The position numbers and the translations under genes were made by a program. Positions 7,273 through 15,735 of a stretch of 64,000 nt of DNA are shown piece after piece; the first letter of the stretch is position 1, and each line of letters opens with the position of its first letter. The stretch spans positions 31,393 through 95,392 of the forward strand of contig MPMO01000011.1 of the NCBI GenBank assembly GCA_002238555.1. The letters run 5' to 3'. The notes below the pieces were generated by a model that saw only the letters and a program-made list of their open reading frames with translations, was not told the origin of the DNA and made no database searches. Source of the DNA: Caldilineaceae bacterium bin34 (GTDB lineage Bacteria; Chloroflexota; Anaerolineae; Caldilineales; Caldilineaceae).

Positions 7273-9537
7273 ATGGCTACCTTTGTCGCAAACCGTTGGG
7301 GGCACGTGTGCCTCTTGCTGCTGGTCCTCGGGCTGGCGGTAGCGCTTGTACCGTCCCAGACCTTGTTGGCTCAGGGCCAGAACCAGCACGTGGTCCGAAC
7401 GGGCGACACGTTGTATTCGATCGCGACCCGTTACGGCACCACCGTCGACGCGATCGTCGCCCTGAACGGACAGTCCAGCGAAACCTACATCTATGTTGGT
7501 CAGGTCCTTCGCATTCCCGGTGGTTCCGGTGTCGGCGCATCCGCTTCGGGCGGGGCGGGGTGCTCTGCCACACATGCGGTGCAGGCTGGTGAAAACCTGC
7601 TGGCCATCGCGCTGTGGTACGAGGTGTCCATGGATGCCATCGTTTCTGCCAACGGCATCGCCAACGTCGATCAAATCAGCATTGGCCAGCAGCTTTGCAT
7701 TCCATCCGGAAGATCCGGTGTGGTGCAGGCGCCGGTGTCCACGCCTGTCCCGACAGGTCCTTCACAGGCAACCACGCACACCGTGTCCGCAGGCGAAAAC
7801 CTGTTTCGCATTGCGCTCAGGTACGGTGTTTCAACAGGCCGCCTGATGGCTGTCAACGGCATCACGGATCCGACGACCCTCAGCATCGGACAGGTGCTGG
7901 TGATACCCGGTGCCGACACCACTGTCACCCAGCCCGCGCCCCAGCCCGCACCTGCTCCAGCTCCACAGCCTCCCGCAGTCACTGGTGTAGGCGCCAATGC
8001 GTTCCAGGCATCGTACTGGAACAACGCGGACCTGAGCGGAACTCCGGTGCTGTCCGAGATGGTCGCCGCTCCGCTTGACTTGCATTGGGGGTCGGGTTCG
8101 CCCGGTACCGGGGTGGCCGTCGATGGTTTCAGCGCCAAGTTTGAAGGGGACTTCACGTTTGCCGCCGGCACCTATCGCTTCACCTCCGTGGTGGACGATG
8201 GGATGCGACTGTACATTGACGATGTCCTCATCAAGGATGCGTGGCTTGACCAGGCTGCTTCCACCTACTTTGCCGACATCGCCCTGGCACAGGGTACGCA
8301 CCGGGTGCGCCTCGAGTATTACGACCGGAGCCAAAATGCACAGATAAGCCTGCGCTGGGAGCAACGCGGTCAGGTTCAGGCTCCAGCACCGACACCGGTG
8401 CCGGCACCCGTGCCAACACCGGTGCCCGCGCCTGCTTCGGCACCGCGGACGGTGAACCCCGGGGACTTTGCCTACGGCATCCAGGCCCATGCCCTCGAGG
8501 TGCACAACTCCAGACCTGTCTTGCGCGCGGTCAACGACCTGGGATTCACCTGGCTCAAGCAGCAGGTGCGCTGGCAGGACATGGAACCATCGCGGGGCAA
8601 TCGCCAATGGAATGAGCTGGACGACCTGGTGGACCGCGCCAACCGCGCCAACGTCAACGTGCTGTTCAGCGTTGTCACGGCTCCGGCGTGGGCTCGGGAA
8701 CCCGGTGCGGACCTGAACGAGGCGGGACCGCCGCACAATGATCAGGACTTCGCCAACTACATAGGGGCCCTGGCCTCCCGTTACTGCAATTCATCGGTGA
8801 AGGCCTTGGAGGTCTGGAACGAACAGAATCTCCATTACGAGTGGGGCAACCTGCCCATCAACGCCAATGACTACATCGCCTTGCTGCGCACGGCCAGCAC
8901 GGCCATCCGGGCAGCCTGCCCCACCATGCTGATAGTTAGCGGTGCATTGACACCGGCAGGCAATAACAGCAGACCCGATGGTTTCGTCTTGGCGAGAGAC
9001 GATCTCGAATACCTCAAGGAGATGATTCAGCTGGGCATGCTCAACTACGTTGATGCGGTGGGCGCGCATCCCAGCGGCTTCAACATACCGCCGCATGCCT
9101 CCCTGCAAGACTACTGCTCCGTAATCCGGGACACAGGGATGGCGTACTTCGATGCGGGATGCAACAACAACAACGCGCATCGGTCGTTCAGTTTCAGGAG
9201 TACGATGGAAGGGTACAGGGCAGCGGTGGCGGCCGTGAATCCGGCCATCCCAATTTGGCCCACCGAGTTCGGGTGGGCGGTGGAACCGCCGCCGGGCAAT
9301 CCGCAATATCGCGATGGATATCTGTATGCCTTGGACAATTCATACCAGGAGCAGTCCGACTGGACCGTTCAGGCCTATCAAATGATGCAGGCCTGGGGTT
9401 GGGTCGGTCCCTCCTTCCTCTGGAACCTGAACTTCCGCGTGGTGGCGAGTGGAACCGAGAGAGCCCAGTGGGGCATCGTGAATTCCGATTGGTCGCCATT
9501 GCCCGCCTACCAGGCACTCAAGGCCTTGCCCAAGTAG
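7273..9537 (+). CDS. Secreted LysM(x3)-PA14-glycoside hydrolase-like protein (paralogue A)
   Basis: A 754-residue exported protein. ATG 7273 is chosen over the in-frame ATG at 7234 because GAAGGA precedes it and a signal peptide follows directly (hydrophobic LLLLVLGLAVALV, cleavage near LLAQG). Three LysM domains (about 37-84, 97-145 and 164-212; RTGDTLYSIATRYGTTVDAI is the first) should bind peptidoglycan or chitin-like glycans. A PA14-type beta-domain (about 242-364, VDDGMRLYIDDVLI) and a Pro-rich linker lead to a TIM-barrel glycosidase-like domain (398-754). That domain has a putative acid/base Glu at 517 (EVWNEQN) and nucleophile Glu at 665 (WPTEFGWA), as in clan GH-A. Two paralogues of this domain lie at 15.7-20.5 kb. 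The fold and secretion are well supported; the substrate is not known. Confidence 0.88.
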   Translation: MATFVANRWGHVCLLLLVLGLAVALVPSQTLLAQGQNQHVVRTGDTLYSIATRYGTTVDAIVALNGQSSETYIYVGQVLRIPGGSGVGASASGGAGCSATHAVQAGENLLAIALWYEVSMDAIVSANGIANVDQISIGQQLCIPSGRSGVVQAPVSTPVPTGPSQATTHTVSAGENLFRIALRYGVSTGRLMAVNGITDPTTLSIGQVLVIPGADTTVTQPAPQPAPAPAPQPPAVTGVGANAFQASYWNNADLSGTPVLSEMVAAPLDLHWGSGSPGTGVAVDGFSAKFEGDFTFAAGTYRFTSVVDDGMRLYIDDVLIKDAWLDQAASTYFADIALAQGTHRVRLEYYDRSQNAQISLRWEQRGQVQAPAPTPVPAPVPTPVPAPASAPRTVNPGDFAYGIQAHALEVHNSRPVLRAVNDLGFTWLKQQVRWQDMEPSRGNRQWNELDDLVDRANRANVNVLFSVVTAPAWAREPGADLNEAGPPHNDQDFANYIGALASRYCNSSVKALEVWNEQNLHYEWGNLPINANDYIALLRTASTAIRAACPTMLIVSGALTPAGNNSRPDGFVLARDDLEYLKEMIQLGMLNYVDAVGAHPSGFNIPPHASLQDYCSVIRDTGMAYFDAGCNNNNAHRSFSFRSTMEGYRAAVAAVNPAIPIWPTEFGWAVEPPPGNPQYRDGYLYALDNSYQEQSDWTVQAYQMMQAWGWVGPSFLWNLNFRVVASGTERAQWGIVNSDWSPLPAYQALKALPK

Positions 9538-9567
9538 ACTGCGTTCGAATTTGGACGCCCCAATCCT

Positions 9568-9599
9568 CACGGCAGCCGGGCCCAGGCCCGGCTGCCGTG
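9568..9599 (+). terminator. GC-rich hairpin after the LysM/PA14 gene
   Basis: Perfect 15-bp inverted repeat (CACGGCAGCCGGGCC and its complement) around a CA centre, 30 bases after the stop codon. There is no T-run behind it, so it may act as a weak or factor-assisted terminator, or as an mRNA 3' stabiliser. Confidence 0.65.
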
Positions 9600-9636
9600 A
9601 CTCTTGACTGCCCACTTGACAACGGATAGGTCCGGC

Positions 9637-11004
9637 ATGGAATACCAGCAGTACCTGGATGCGCATCAGGACAGGTTCGTGGAGGAGTACCTCGAATTCC
9701 TCCGGTTCCCAAGCATTTCGGCCCTGCCCGCACACGCCCCGGACGTGCAGCGTGCCGCCGAGTGGGTGGCCGACCGCGTCGCGCAGGCCGGGTTGGAGAA
9801 CGCGGAGGTCATGCAGACTGGGGGCCATCCGGTCGTGTACGGCGACTGGCTGCACGCCCCCGGCCAGCCCACGGTGCTGATTTACGGACACCTGGATGTC
9901 CAGCCCGTCGATCCCTTGGACCTGTGGGATCATCCGCCCTTCGAACCCAGGTTGGCCGACGACCGGGTGTCGGCCCGCGGGGCTTCGGACAGCAAGGGCA
10001 ACATGTTTCCCACCATTGTGGCGCTGGAGGGCCTCCTGCAATCCGAAGGCCGGCTTCCGGTCAACGTGAAGCTGTGCTACGAAGGCCAGGAGGAGATTGG
10101 AAGCCCTCAAATCAGCGATTTCCTGGCACGCCACAAGGAGAAGTTTGCCTGCGAGATCGCGGTCAGTTCCGACGGCGGCCAGTTCGACGCGGATCAGCCG
10201 TCGTTGACGGTGGCCCTGCGCGGCGTATGCGCGGTGCAGGTGGACGTCACCGGTCCCTCCCGCGACCTGCACTCCGGCAGCTATGGCGGTTCCGTCTGCA
10301 ATCCCATCCACGAGTTGGCCGCCATGCTGGCGGGGCTCCACCACAAGGACGGCTCCGTGGCGGTGCCGGGGTTCTACGACCGGGTTCGCGAGGCCACGAC
10401 GGAGGAACGGGCGCAAACGGCCGCGGTGCCGTTCAGCGAGGAGGAGTTTCTGACCGAAACCGGAGCTCGCGCCGTCTTCGGCGCACCGGGCTACACCACG
10501 CGCGAGCGCATCTGGCACCGGCCCACGCTGGAGATCAACGGCGTCTGGGGCGGCTACCAGGAGGCTGGCATCAAGACCGTCCTGCCCAGTCGGGCCGGAG
10601 CAAAAATCACCTGCCGCCTGGTCGCGGATCAGGATCCCGAGGAGATTCGAACCCTGCTAATCGACCATTTGACCCATGCAGCCCCGGAAGGGGTGGCGGT
10701 GGATGTCCAACGCCTGTCCATGGACGGCAAACCGTACGAAATCCCTTCCGGCAACCGTTTCAACCGGATTGCCGCCGCAGTGCTCACCGAGGAATATGGC
10801 AAGGCCCCGGTTTACCTGCGCGCGGGCGGCAGCATTCCCATTACCGGATGCTTCCGGGATCATCTGGGCGTGCACACCGTCAACTTCGGATTTGGCCTGA
10901 AGGATGAACTGGCCCATTCGCCCAACGAATTTTTCCGCCTGTCCAGCTTCCGCCGCAGCCAGCGCCTGTACGCACGGTTGCTGCGGCGCATGGCAGTACA
11001 GTAA
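9637..11004 (+). CDS. M20-family dipeptidase/metallopeptidase
   Basis: A 455-residue cytosolic di-zinc peptidase of the M20 family (carnosinase/PepV-like dipeptidase branch). Motifs in order are YGHLDVQPV (first metal His and adjacent Asp, about residue 85), GASDSKGN (bridging Asp), CYEGQEEIGSP (general-base Glu-Glu), SSDGGQF, a lid/dimerisation domain with DLHSGSYGG, and a C-terminal metal His near LAHSPNEF. ATG 9637 is preferred over an in-frame start at 9604 because GGATAGGT precedes it and the family N-terminus (YLDAHQDRFVEEYLEFLRFP) begins right away. It follows a hairpin, so probably has its own promoter. It likely hydrolyses di- or tripeptides. Confidence 0.9.
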   Translation: MEYQQYLDAHQDRFVEEYLEFLRFPSISALPAHAPDVQRAAEWVADRVAQAGLENAEVMQTGGHPVVYGDWLHAPGQPTVLIYGHLDVQPVDPLDLWDHPPFEPRLADDRVSARGASDSKGNMFPTIVALEGLLQSEGRLPVNVKLCYEGQEEIGSPQISDFLARHKEKFACEIAVSSDGGQFDADQPSLTVALRGVCAVQVDVTGPSRDLHSGSYGGSVCNPIHELAAMLAGLHHKDGSVAVPGFYDRVREATTEERAQTAAVPFSEEEFLTETGARAVFGAPGYTTRERIWHRPTLEINGVWGGYQEAGIKTVLPSRAGAKITCRLVADQDPEEIRTLLIDHLTHAAPEGVAVDVQRLSMDGKPYEIPSGNRFNRIAAAVLTEEYGKAPVYLRAGGSIPITGCFRDHLGVHTVNFGFGLKDELAHSPNEFFRLSSFRRSQRLYARLLRRMAVQ

Positions 11005-11013
11005 ACCTCGGTT

Positions 11014-11034
11014 CGGGGACCGTCACGGCCCCCG
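11014..11034. terminator. Bidirectional hairpin between convergent genes
   Basis: CGGGGACCG and CGGCCCCCG form a 9-bp stem with one mismatch around TCA, ten bases after the M20 stop and 20 bases before the convergent aldo/keto reductase stop. It could terminate both transcripts. No clear T-run. Confidence 0.45.
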
Positions 11035-11053
11035 GTTCGAATAGGCGGCCGGT

Positions 11054-12043
11054 TCAGCGGAAACGGCTTTCGCTGAACCACATGTCCGGGTTGGAGCCAA
11101 GGTGGGACCGGACCGGATCGGTAATCCGCGCGAGACGGGCTTGGGTTTGCGGGGAAAGGGATACTTCGAGCACCGGCAGGTTCCGAGTCAGTTCGGACGG
11201 ATTGCGCGCACCCACCAGGACCGACGCGACCTCTGCCTGTTGCCGCACCCAGGCCAGTGACAGCAAGGCCATGGAAAGACCTTCTCCGGATGCCACCTCC
11301 CTGACTTCGTCGAGCACGGTGAAAACCAGGTCTTCGCATCCGGGATCGCGGTGTTGGGCCAGGGGCCGGGAACAGGAATACAGGCGGGTGCGGGACAAGC
11401 CGTCCGGAACCTCGTCGGCACTGGCATAGCGGCCGGTCAGCAGCCCCTGCATCAACGGGCTGTAGCAAATCAGACCGGCACCCCTTTGCCGGCACAATGG
11501 AAGGATTTCGGCTTCCACCACGCGCCAGAGCAGGCTGTAGGGCAATTGATTGGACGGAATCGAGGCGAAGCCGGATATCTCGCCGAAATCCTGCACTCCG
11601 TAATTGCAGACTGAAAAATGGCGGATCCAGCCCAGCGACTTGAGTTCCTGAAGCGCGGCAACCGTATCGGCGGCCGGGACGTCGTGGCCGGGCCAGTGAA
11701 TCTGGTACAGATCGATGTAGTCGGTCTGCAGATTGCGCAGGGACTCCCGGCAGACGGCCCGAATTCGATCCGGCCGGGTTTGCGAGCCACCCAGCTTGGT
11801 GGCGACCACCGCCTCGTGCCGGCGGCCCAGGAGGGCTTCGCCCAACACACGTTCCGATTCACCGGTCTCGTAGGCCGGGGCCGTGTCGAAGAAGTTGATG
11901 CCCGCATCCAGTGCGGCATGGACCGTGTTGATCGAGTCGCCCCTGTCCTGGGGGCCCCACACTTCGCCTCCGGCAAATGGCCAACAGCCGAGGGCGATTG
12001 AGGAAACCGACAAGTCTGTGTTGCCCAGTTGTACGTAGTCCAT
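11054..12043 (-). CDS. Aldo/keto reductase
   Basis: A 329-residue NADPH-dependent aldo/keto reductase with an (alpha/beta)8 barrel. Catalytic tetrad residues are visible: Asp and Tyr in FFDTAPAYETGESERVLGEA, Lys in VVATKLGG, and a His in LYQIHWPG. The C-terminal NADP-binding block has VLVGARNPSELTRNL. ATG 12043 (MDYVQLGNTDLSVSSIALG) is chosen because the family begins at this point and AGGA precedes it; a longer frame to 12091 adds 16 unlikely residues. Monocistronic, convergent with the M20 gene. Physiological substrate unknown; many relatives reduce sugars, aldehydes or keto-acids. Confidence 0.9.
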   Translation of the reverse strand: MDYVQLGNTDLSVSSIALGCWPFAGGEVWGPQDRGDSINTVHAALDAGINFFDTAPAYETGESERVLGEALLGRRHEAVVATKLGGSQTRPDRIRAVCRESLRNLQTDYIDLYQIHWPGHDVPAADTVAALQELKSLGWIRHFSVCNYGVQDFGEISGFASIPSNQLPYSLLWRVVEAEILPLCRQRGAGLICYSPLMQGLLTGRYASADEVPDGLSRTRLYSCSRPLAQHRDPGCEDLVFTVLDEVREVASGEGLSMALLSLAWVRQQAEVASVLVGARNPSELTRNLPVLEVSLSPQTQARLARITDPVRSHLGSNPDMWFSESRFR

Positions 12044-12154
12044 GACGGGTCGGTCCTGTTCTTGGTGAAAAGGCGTCGCCGATGCGGACAACCGGGCTCG
12101 GCACCCGGCCCGTTCGCCGCCGGCACGATTGAATCCGAGTGAACCGCGGCCCTG

Positions 12155-12178
12155 TGCCGGGCTGCCGGCAGCCCGGCA
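12155..12178 (-). terminator. Perfect 24-bp palindrome after the sigma factor gene
   Basis: TGCCGGGCTGCC followed directly by its complement. It starts two bases beyond the stop codon of the sigma-factor gene and lies upstream of the aldo/keto reductase, so it should block read-through. Its core resembles the hairpin at 9568-9599. No T-run. Confidence 0.6.
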
Positions 12179-12179
12179 G

Positions 12180-13655
12180 CTAGGTGTCCAGGGACAGGGT
12201 TTCCACGGACTTGACGTTTTTCAGCGATGAAATCGCCCTGTCGGCGATGGCCCTGATGCGGGTCGTGTTGTAGCTGGTGGGAGACAGCGGATGCCGGAAG
12301 CCGGGGTCTCTGTTGAGCATGTCGGCAACTTCGCTTGGTGCGCGGGGCGCCAAGCCTCCGGTTCCCTCCAACAGGCTCATGACCTTGGTTACAAGCTCGG
12401 TGGGTTGTTCCGGCGGCGAAGAGTCCCCCGACGCCTTGGGCGAAACCGCGGCCTTTCGCATCGACTCCACATAGGAACCGGTGAACTGCCTGGACGGCAG
12501 CAGCGCCAGCATGTTCGGATCGCGGTTGAACAGCGTGGCGATTTCGCTGGTCTTTCGGGGTTCCTCGCCGTCGAGGCCGTACAGCAGCCGCATCACCGTC
12601 CGGTCGGGTTCCGGGAGCTTGTCCACCTGTTCGTCAATGTTGCCGATGACTTCCTGTTTCAAGGCCTCGCCTTCGGGGGACTCCGTCCGGTCGTCCGAAA
12701 GGAGTTCGTGCTGATCCCTTTCCTCGTCGTCGGCAAACGTGTCCAGGCTGGACGGGGACTGCCGTCCGTACGTCTGAAGTTCCTTGACGTTTTCCTCGAC
12801 CCTTCTCAGGTGTTCCCGATCCGTGGCCGAGGCCTGTTCCCCGGCGCCCCGAAGCCTGGCCACAACATCCTCCATGTCGGATTCCGCCGCCAGCAGCCGG
12901 AGCGCAACCTCGCTCACGGTGGGTTCCCGCCCCAACTGATTCTGCAGCGCCTCGGCCGCGACGCGGAAGTGGCGGATCTCGGCGCGCTTGTGCACGGGCA
13001 GGCGAATGGTTCGGTCCTGATTGGCGATGGCCTGCTGGACAGCCTGCCGGATCCAGTAGACCGCATAGGTGGACAGGACTGTCGTGCGGTTCAGGTCGAA
13101 CTTGGCAATGGCCTTGAGGAAGCCCAGATTGCCTTCCTGTTCCAAGTCGTTGAGCGTCATGGAGTTCAACGAGGATCGGTATTGTTGGCACACCCTGAGC
13201 ACAAGGCCCCGATTGCGGGTGAGTAGGGTTGATTCGGCTTCCGACTTCTTGGCGACAAGCAGTTCCTTGGCGGTCTTGTCGGACGCGTCCGGGTTGGCCT
13301 CCAGCCATGCCTGGGCCTCCATGCCCTCCTGGACGGCACGCAGGAGTTGGGTCGTCTCCTCCCGGCTGAGCAGCCGGTCCTCGGCGTTTTCCTGGAGGCT
13401 GACGATATCCTCGATGTCCTCTGCGATGGCTTGGACCTCCAAGCCTTCTTCCGACTGCACATCCTCGGCGTCGGAGAGCGTGATGCCGCGATGGTGCAAC
13501 TCGTCCATCAGCCAGATGAACAGGTGGTCCTCAAGGTACAGATCCAGGCCCAGATCCGCGCACTGTTCCTCCAGCCACGCCAGGCTGAGCGATGTCACCG
13601 TGGTGCCGTCGAGCAGACGGGCCAGCGGGACGAAGCGTTCGGGAGTCTCGGTCAT
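12180..13655 (-). CDS. Divergent sigma-70 family RNA polymerase sigma factor with expanded region 4
   Basis: A 491-residue sigma-70-like factor. About 130 N-terminal acidic residues (WLMDELHHRGITLSDAEDV) resemble a region-1-like domain. Region 2 spans roughly 150-225 with LNDLEQEGNLGFLKAIAKFD, STYAVYWIRQAVQQAIANQD and RTIRLPVHK. Region 3 follows (LGREPTVSEVALRLLAAESD). Region 4 begins near 340 (LPEPDRTVMRLLYGLDG) but is split: SEIATLFNRDP is followed by about 85 extra residues and a second similar SEVADMLNRDP before the final helix TTRIRAIADRAISSLKN. The start is uncertain: ATG 13655 has no clear ribosome site and a TTG at 13703 is possible. It probably recognises alternative promoters; the target regulon is unknown. 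A tRNA-Val gene lies just upstream on the same strand. Confidence 0.82.
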   Translation of the reverse strand: MTETPERFVPLARLLDGTTVTSLSLAWLEEQCADLGLDLYLEDHLFIWLMDELHHRGITLSDAEDVQSEEGLEVQAIAEDIEDIVSLQENAEDRLLSREETTQLLRAVQEGMEAQAWLEANPDASDKTAKELLVAKKSEAESTLLTRNRGLVLRVCQQYRSSLNSMTLNDLEQEGNLGFLKAIAKFDLNRTTVLSTYAVYWIRQAVQQAIANQDRTIRLPVHKRAEIRHFRVAAEALQNQLGREPTVSEVALRLLAAESDMEDVVARLRGAGEQASATDREHLRRVEENVKELQTYGRQSPSSLDTFADDEERDQHELLSDDRTESPEGEALKQEVIGNIDEQVDKLPEPDRTVMRLLYGLDGEEPRKTSEIATLFNRDPNMLALLPSRQFTGSYVESMRKAAVSPKASGDSSPPEQPTELVTKVMSLLEGTGGLAPRAPSEVADMLNRDPGFRHPLSPTSYNTTRIRAIADRAISSLKNVKSVETLSLDT

Positions 13656-13744
13656 GGCATTCGAAACGAACAGACGTTCGTGGACGCGCCGGGCTTGGTG
13701 CAAACCGACAATACCGCCCCGGAACGGAACGGGGAAAGGGAATG

Positions 13745-13818
<74 letters not shown>

Positions 13819-13827
13819 GGAATGCAC

Positions 13828-13856
13828 ATTTTAGCAAACCTGCAACAGCCGTTCAG
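13828..13856 (-). promoter_or_regulatory. Promoter of tRNA-Val
   Basis: On the minus strand, CTGAAC (-35-like) and TAAAAT (-10-like) are separated by 17 bases. The -10 lies 9 bases before the mature tRNA 5' end, an appropriate distance for a short leader. Confidence 0.55.
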
Positions 13857-13982
13857 GGTTGCCGCGGCATAATACGGGGCTAGCAACTGCTCGCTGAAAT
13901 CGGTGGTTGTGTGCTGAAACCCGGTGTCGTGGAACCGGTTGTGGATTGCTGGACTCCCCTGGTCAGCCCCGGCCAATCCACC

Positions 13983-14010
13983 CTGACCGGGCCTACCCCT
14001 GCCCTATAAT
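13983..14010 (+). promoter_or_regulatory. Promoter upstream of tnpB
   Basis: CTGACC (-35-like) and a perfect TATAAT at 14005-14010 with a 16-base spacer on the plus strand, ending 16 bases before the tnpB GTG. An inverted GGTCAG/CTGACC pair surrounds part of the region. Confidence 0.5.
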
Positions 14011-14025
14011 GCGTGAAGCCTCTGC

Positions 14026-15383
14026 GTGAACAAGGGCTTCCGACAGGAACGGAAACGAACCTTCCATGCCTGCCCAGCGCAAGTCTACCAGCCCAGCCCA
14101 GCCAAGCCCGAAGTCCTGTACAAGGCCCATCGCATCGCGTTGGACCCGACGGACCGGCAAACCCGCTGTGCCTGCAGCACTGCGGGTTGGCGCGCGTGGC
14201 CGGCAACTGGGCGTTGGACACGTTCCGGGATGCCTGGTTCACCGAGTCCGGCATCGACGGCGAGTGGCTGTCGGACATGGACCTGCGCAAGGCGTTCAAC
14301 GCGGTGAAGCGGGATGTGTACCCCTGGTCCGCGGACCTGTGCCAGCACGTCGGCAAGAACGCCATCCGCCACATGGCGGACGGCCTCCAACGCTGGGGCC
14401 GGTACTGCCAGGCCCGCAAGGCCGGCAGGAAGGTTCGGCGTGTGGGCTTCCCGAAACACCGCCGGAAGGGACGGCACATGTCGTTCACCTTCACCAACGG
14501 ACGCCACACGGCGCGCGTGGACGGGCAACACGTCTACATCCCGGCTGTGGGCTGGGTGCGCATGCGGGAGGCACTGCGGTTCACGGGCGACATCCTGAGC
14601 GCCACCGTGTCGTTGCAGGCCGGCCGCTGGTTCGTGTCGTTTCAGGTTGAGACCGCGGACCGCAAGCCGGCCCTGCGACCGGGCCCCGTGATTGGCATTG
14701 ACATGGGTGTAAAGACGCTGGCCACCCTGTGGGACGGCGACGAGGTCACGGAGATAGCCAATCCGCGCCCTCTGCAAGCCGCCCTGGCCGAACTGCGGCG
14801 CGTGAACAAGGCCATTGCCCGTTCCTGCAAGGTGCACGGCAAGCACAACAACAGCCACCGGCGGGAGGACCTGTACGCGGAACGCCAACGCCTGTACGCC
14901 AAGGTGTCGCACATTCGCAACGACCACCATCACAACGTCACGACCGCCGTCGCCCAGCGGGGCGGGACCGTGAAGGTGGAGACCCTGAACCTCTCGGGGA
15001 TGGCGCGGAACAGCCGCCTGGCACGATCCGTCCACGACGCGGGCATGGGCGAGTTCCTGCGGATGCTGGCATACAAGTGCGACTGGCATGGGACCGAGTT
15101 CGTGCAGATTGACCGCTGGTACCCGTCCTCGAAGACCTGCAGCCAGTGTGGGGCCAGAAAGCAGGCGTTGTTGCTGTCGGAACGCACGTACCGCTGTGTA
15201 GCGTGTGGCTTCCAGTGCGACCGGGATGCGAACGCCGCCCGCAACATCCAGGCGTTCCACACGGCGGCCAGGTCGGCCGTCGCCGACGCGGAGACCCGTG
15301 AGACGGACCGGCAGGCCGGCCCGTACGGTCGGCGAAGCGTCAACCAGACAGACGATCCGCTTCCGCTTTGCACAGGAAGTTGA
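14026..15383 (+). pseudogene. tnpB: TnpB (IS200/IS605-type OrfB) RNA-guided nuclease, frameshifted near its N-terminus
   Basis: TnpB is the transposon-encoded ancestor-like relative of Cas12 nucleases. The N-terminal TnpB motif YKAHRIALDPTDRQ is in the frame starting at 14026, while everything after it (LCLQHCGLARVAGNWALDTF onward) is in the -1 frame; the switch falls at about 14158-14162 (GGCAAACCC). The rest is well preserved: RuvC Asp in GIDMGVKTLATL, Glu in VKVETLNLSGMARN, zinc ribbon CSQCG...CVACGFQC, and the last RuvC Asp in RDANAARNIQ. No TnpA partner or clear element ends were found. It could be a dead gene, a sequencing indel, or expressed from an internal start without the N-terminal segment. 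It sits between tRNA-Val and a small membrane protein gene. Confidence 0.85.
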
Positions 15384-15408
15384 GATTTTCACAGGTTCTG
15401 GAGACCGG

Positions 15409-15699
15409 ATGCGGATCCATTCCCCTACGCACCGCCCGATCTTGGCCCGCCTTCCTGTCAAGCCGCCCCGCGCCCGCGATCTGTCCGCCGGCCGCCATCC
15501 GCTGCGGTTCCTGCTTGCGTTCCCCTTGCTGCTGGCGGTTTGCGGTGCCCTGGCCGGATTGGCGGTGCCGCCCGTCCTGCCCGAGGACCTGACGGTCACC
15601 GCCGACAGTTTCTTCCGCAACTACGTGTTTGTCTGGCTTGCCGAGGTACTGGAGACTGCGATCTGGGTATTCTTCAATCTGGCGACGCCCCCATCCTGA
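15409..15699 (+). CDS. Small predicted membrane protein
   Basis: A 96-residue product of unrecognised family. ATG 15409 has GGAG eight bases upstream. The N-terminal 30 residues are basic, then LRFLLAFPLLLAVCGALAGL is a probable membrane helix, a short polar loop (LPEDLTVTADSF) follows, and YVFVWLAEVLETAIWVFF is a second hydrophobic segment. It starts 26 bases after tnpB and is convergent with paralogue B. It could be real or a fortuitous open frame in a GC-rich context; the good ribosome site and two plausible helices favour real. Confidence 0.5.
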   Translation: MRIHSPTHRPILARLPVKPPRARDLSAGRHPLRFLLAFPLLLAVCGALAGLAVPPVLPEDLTVTADSFFRNYVFVWLAEVLETAIWVFFNLATPPS

Positions 15700-15735
15700 G
15701 ACGGGCAGGACCGGCCGCCACCGAAGAGTCAACGG

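Noticed and set aside
14085..15620. 511-codon minus-strand open frame opposite tnpB
   Set aside because: Shadow of tnpB; the coding evidence (RuvC and zinc motifs) is on the plus strand.
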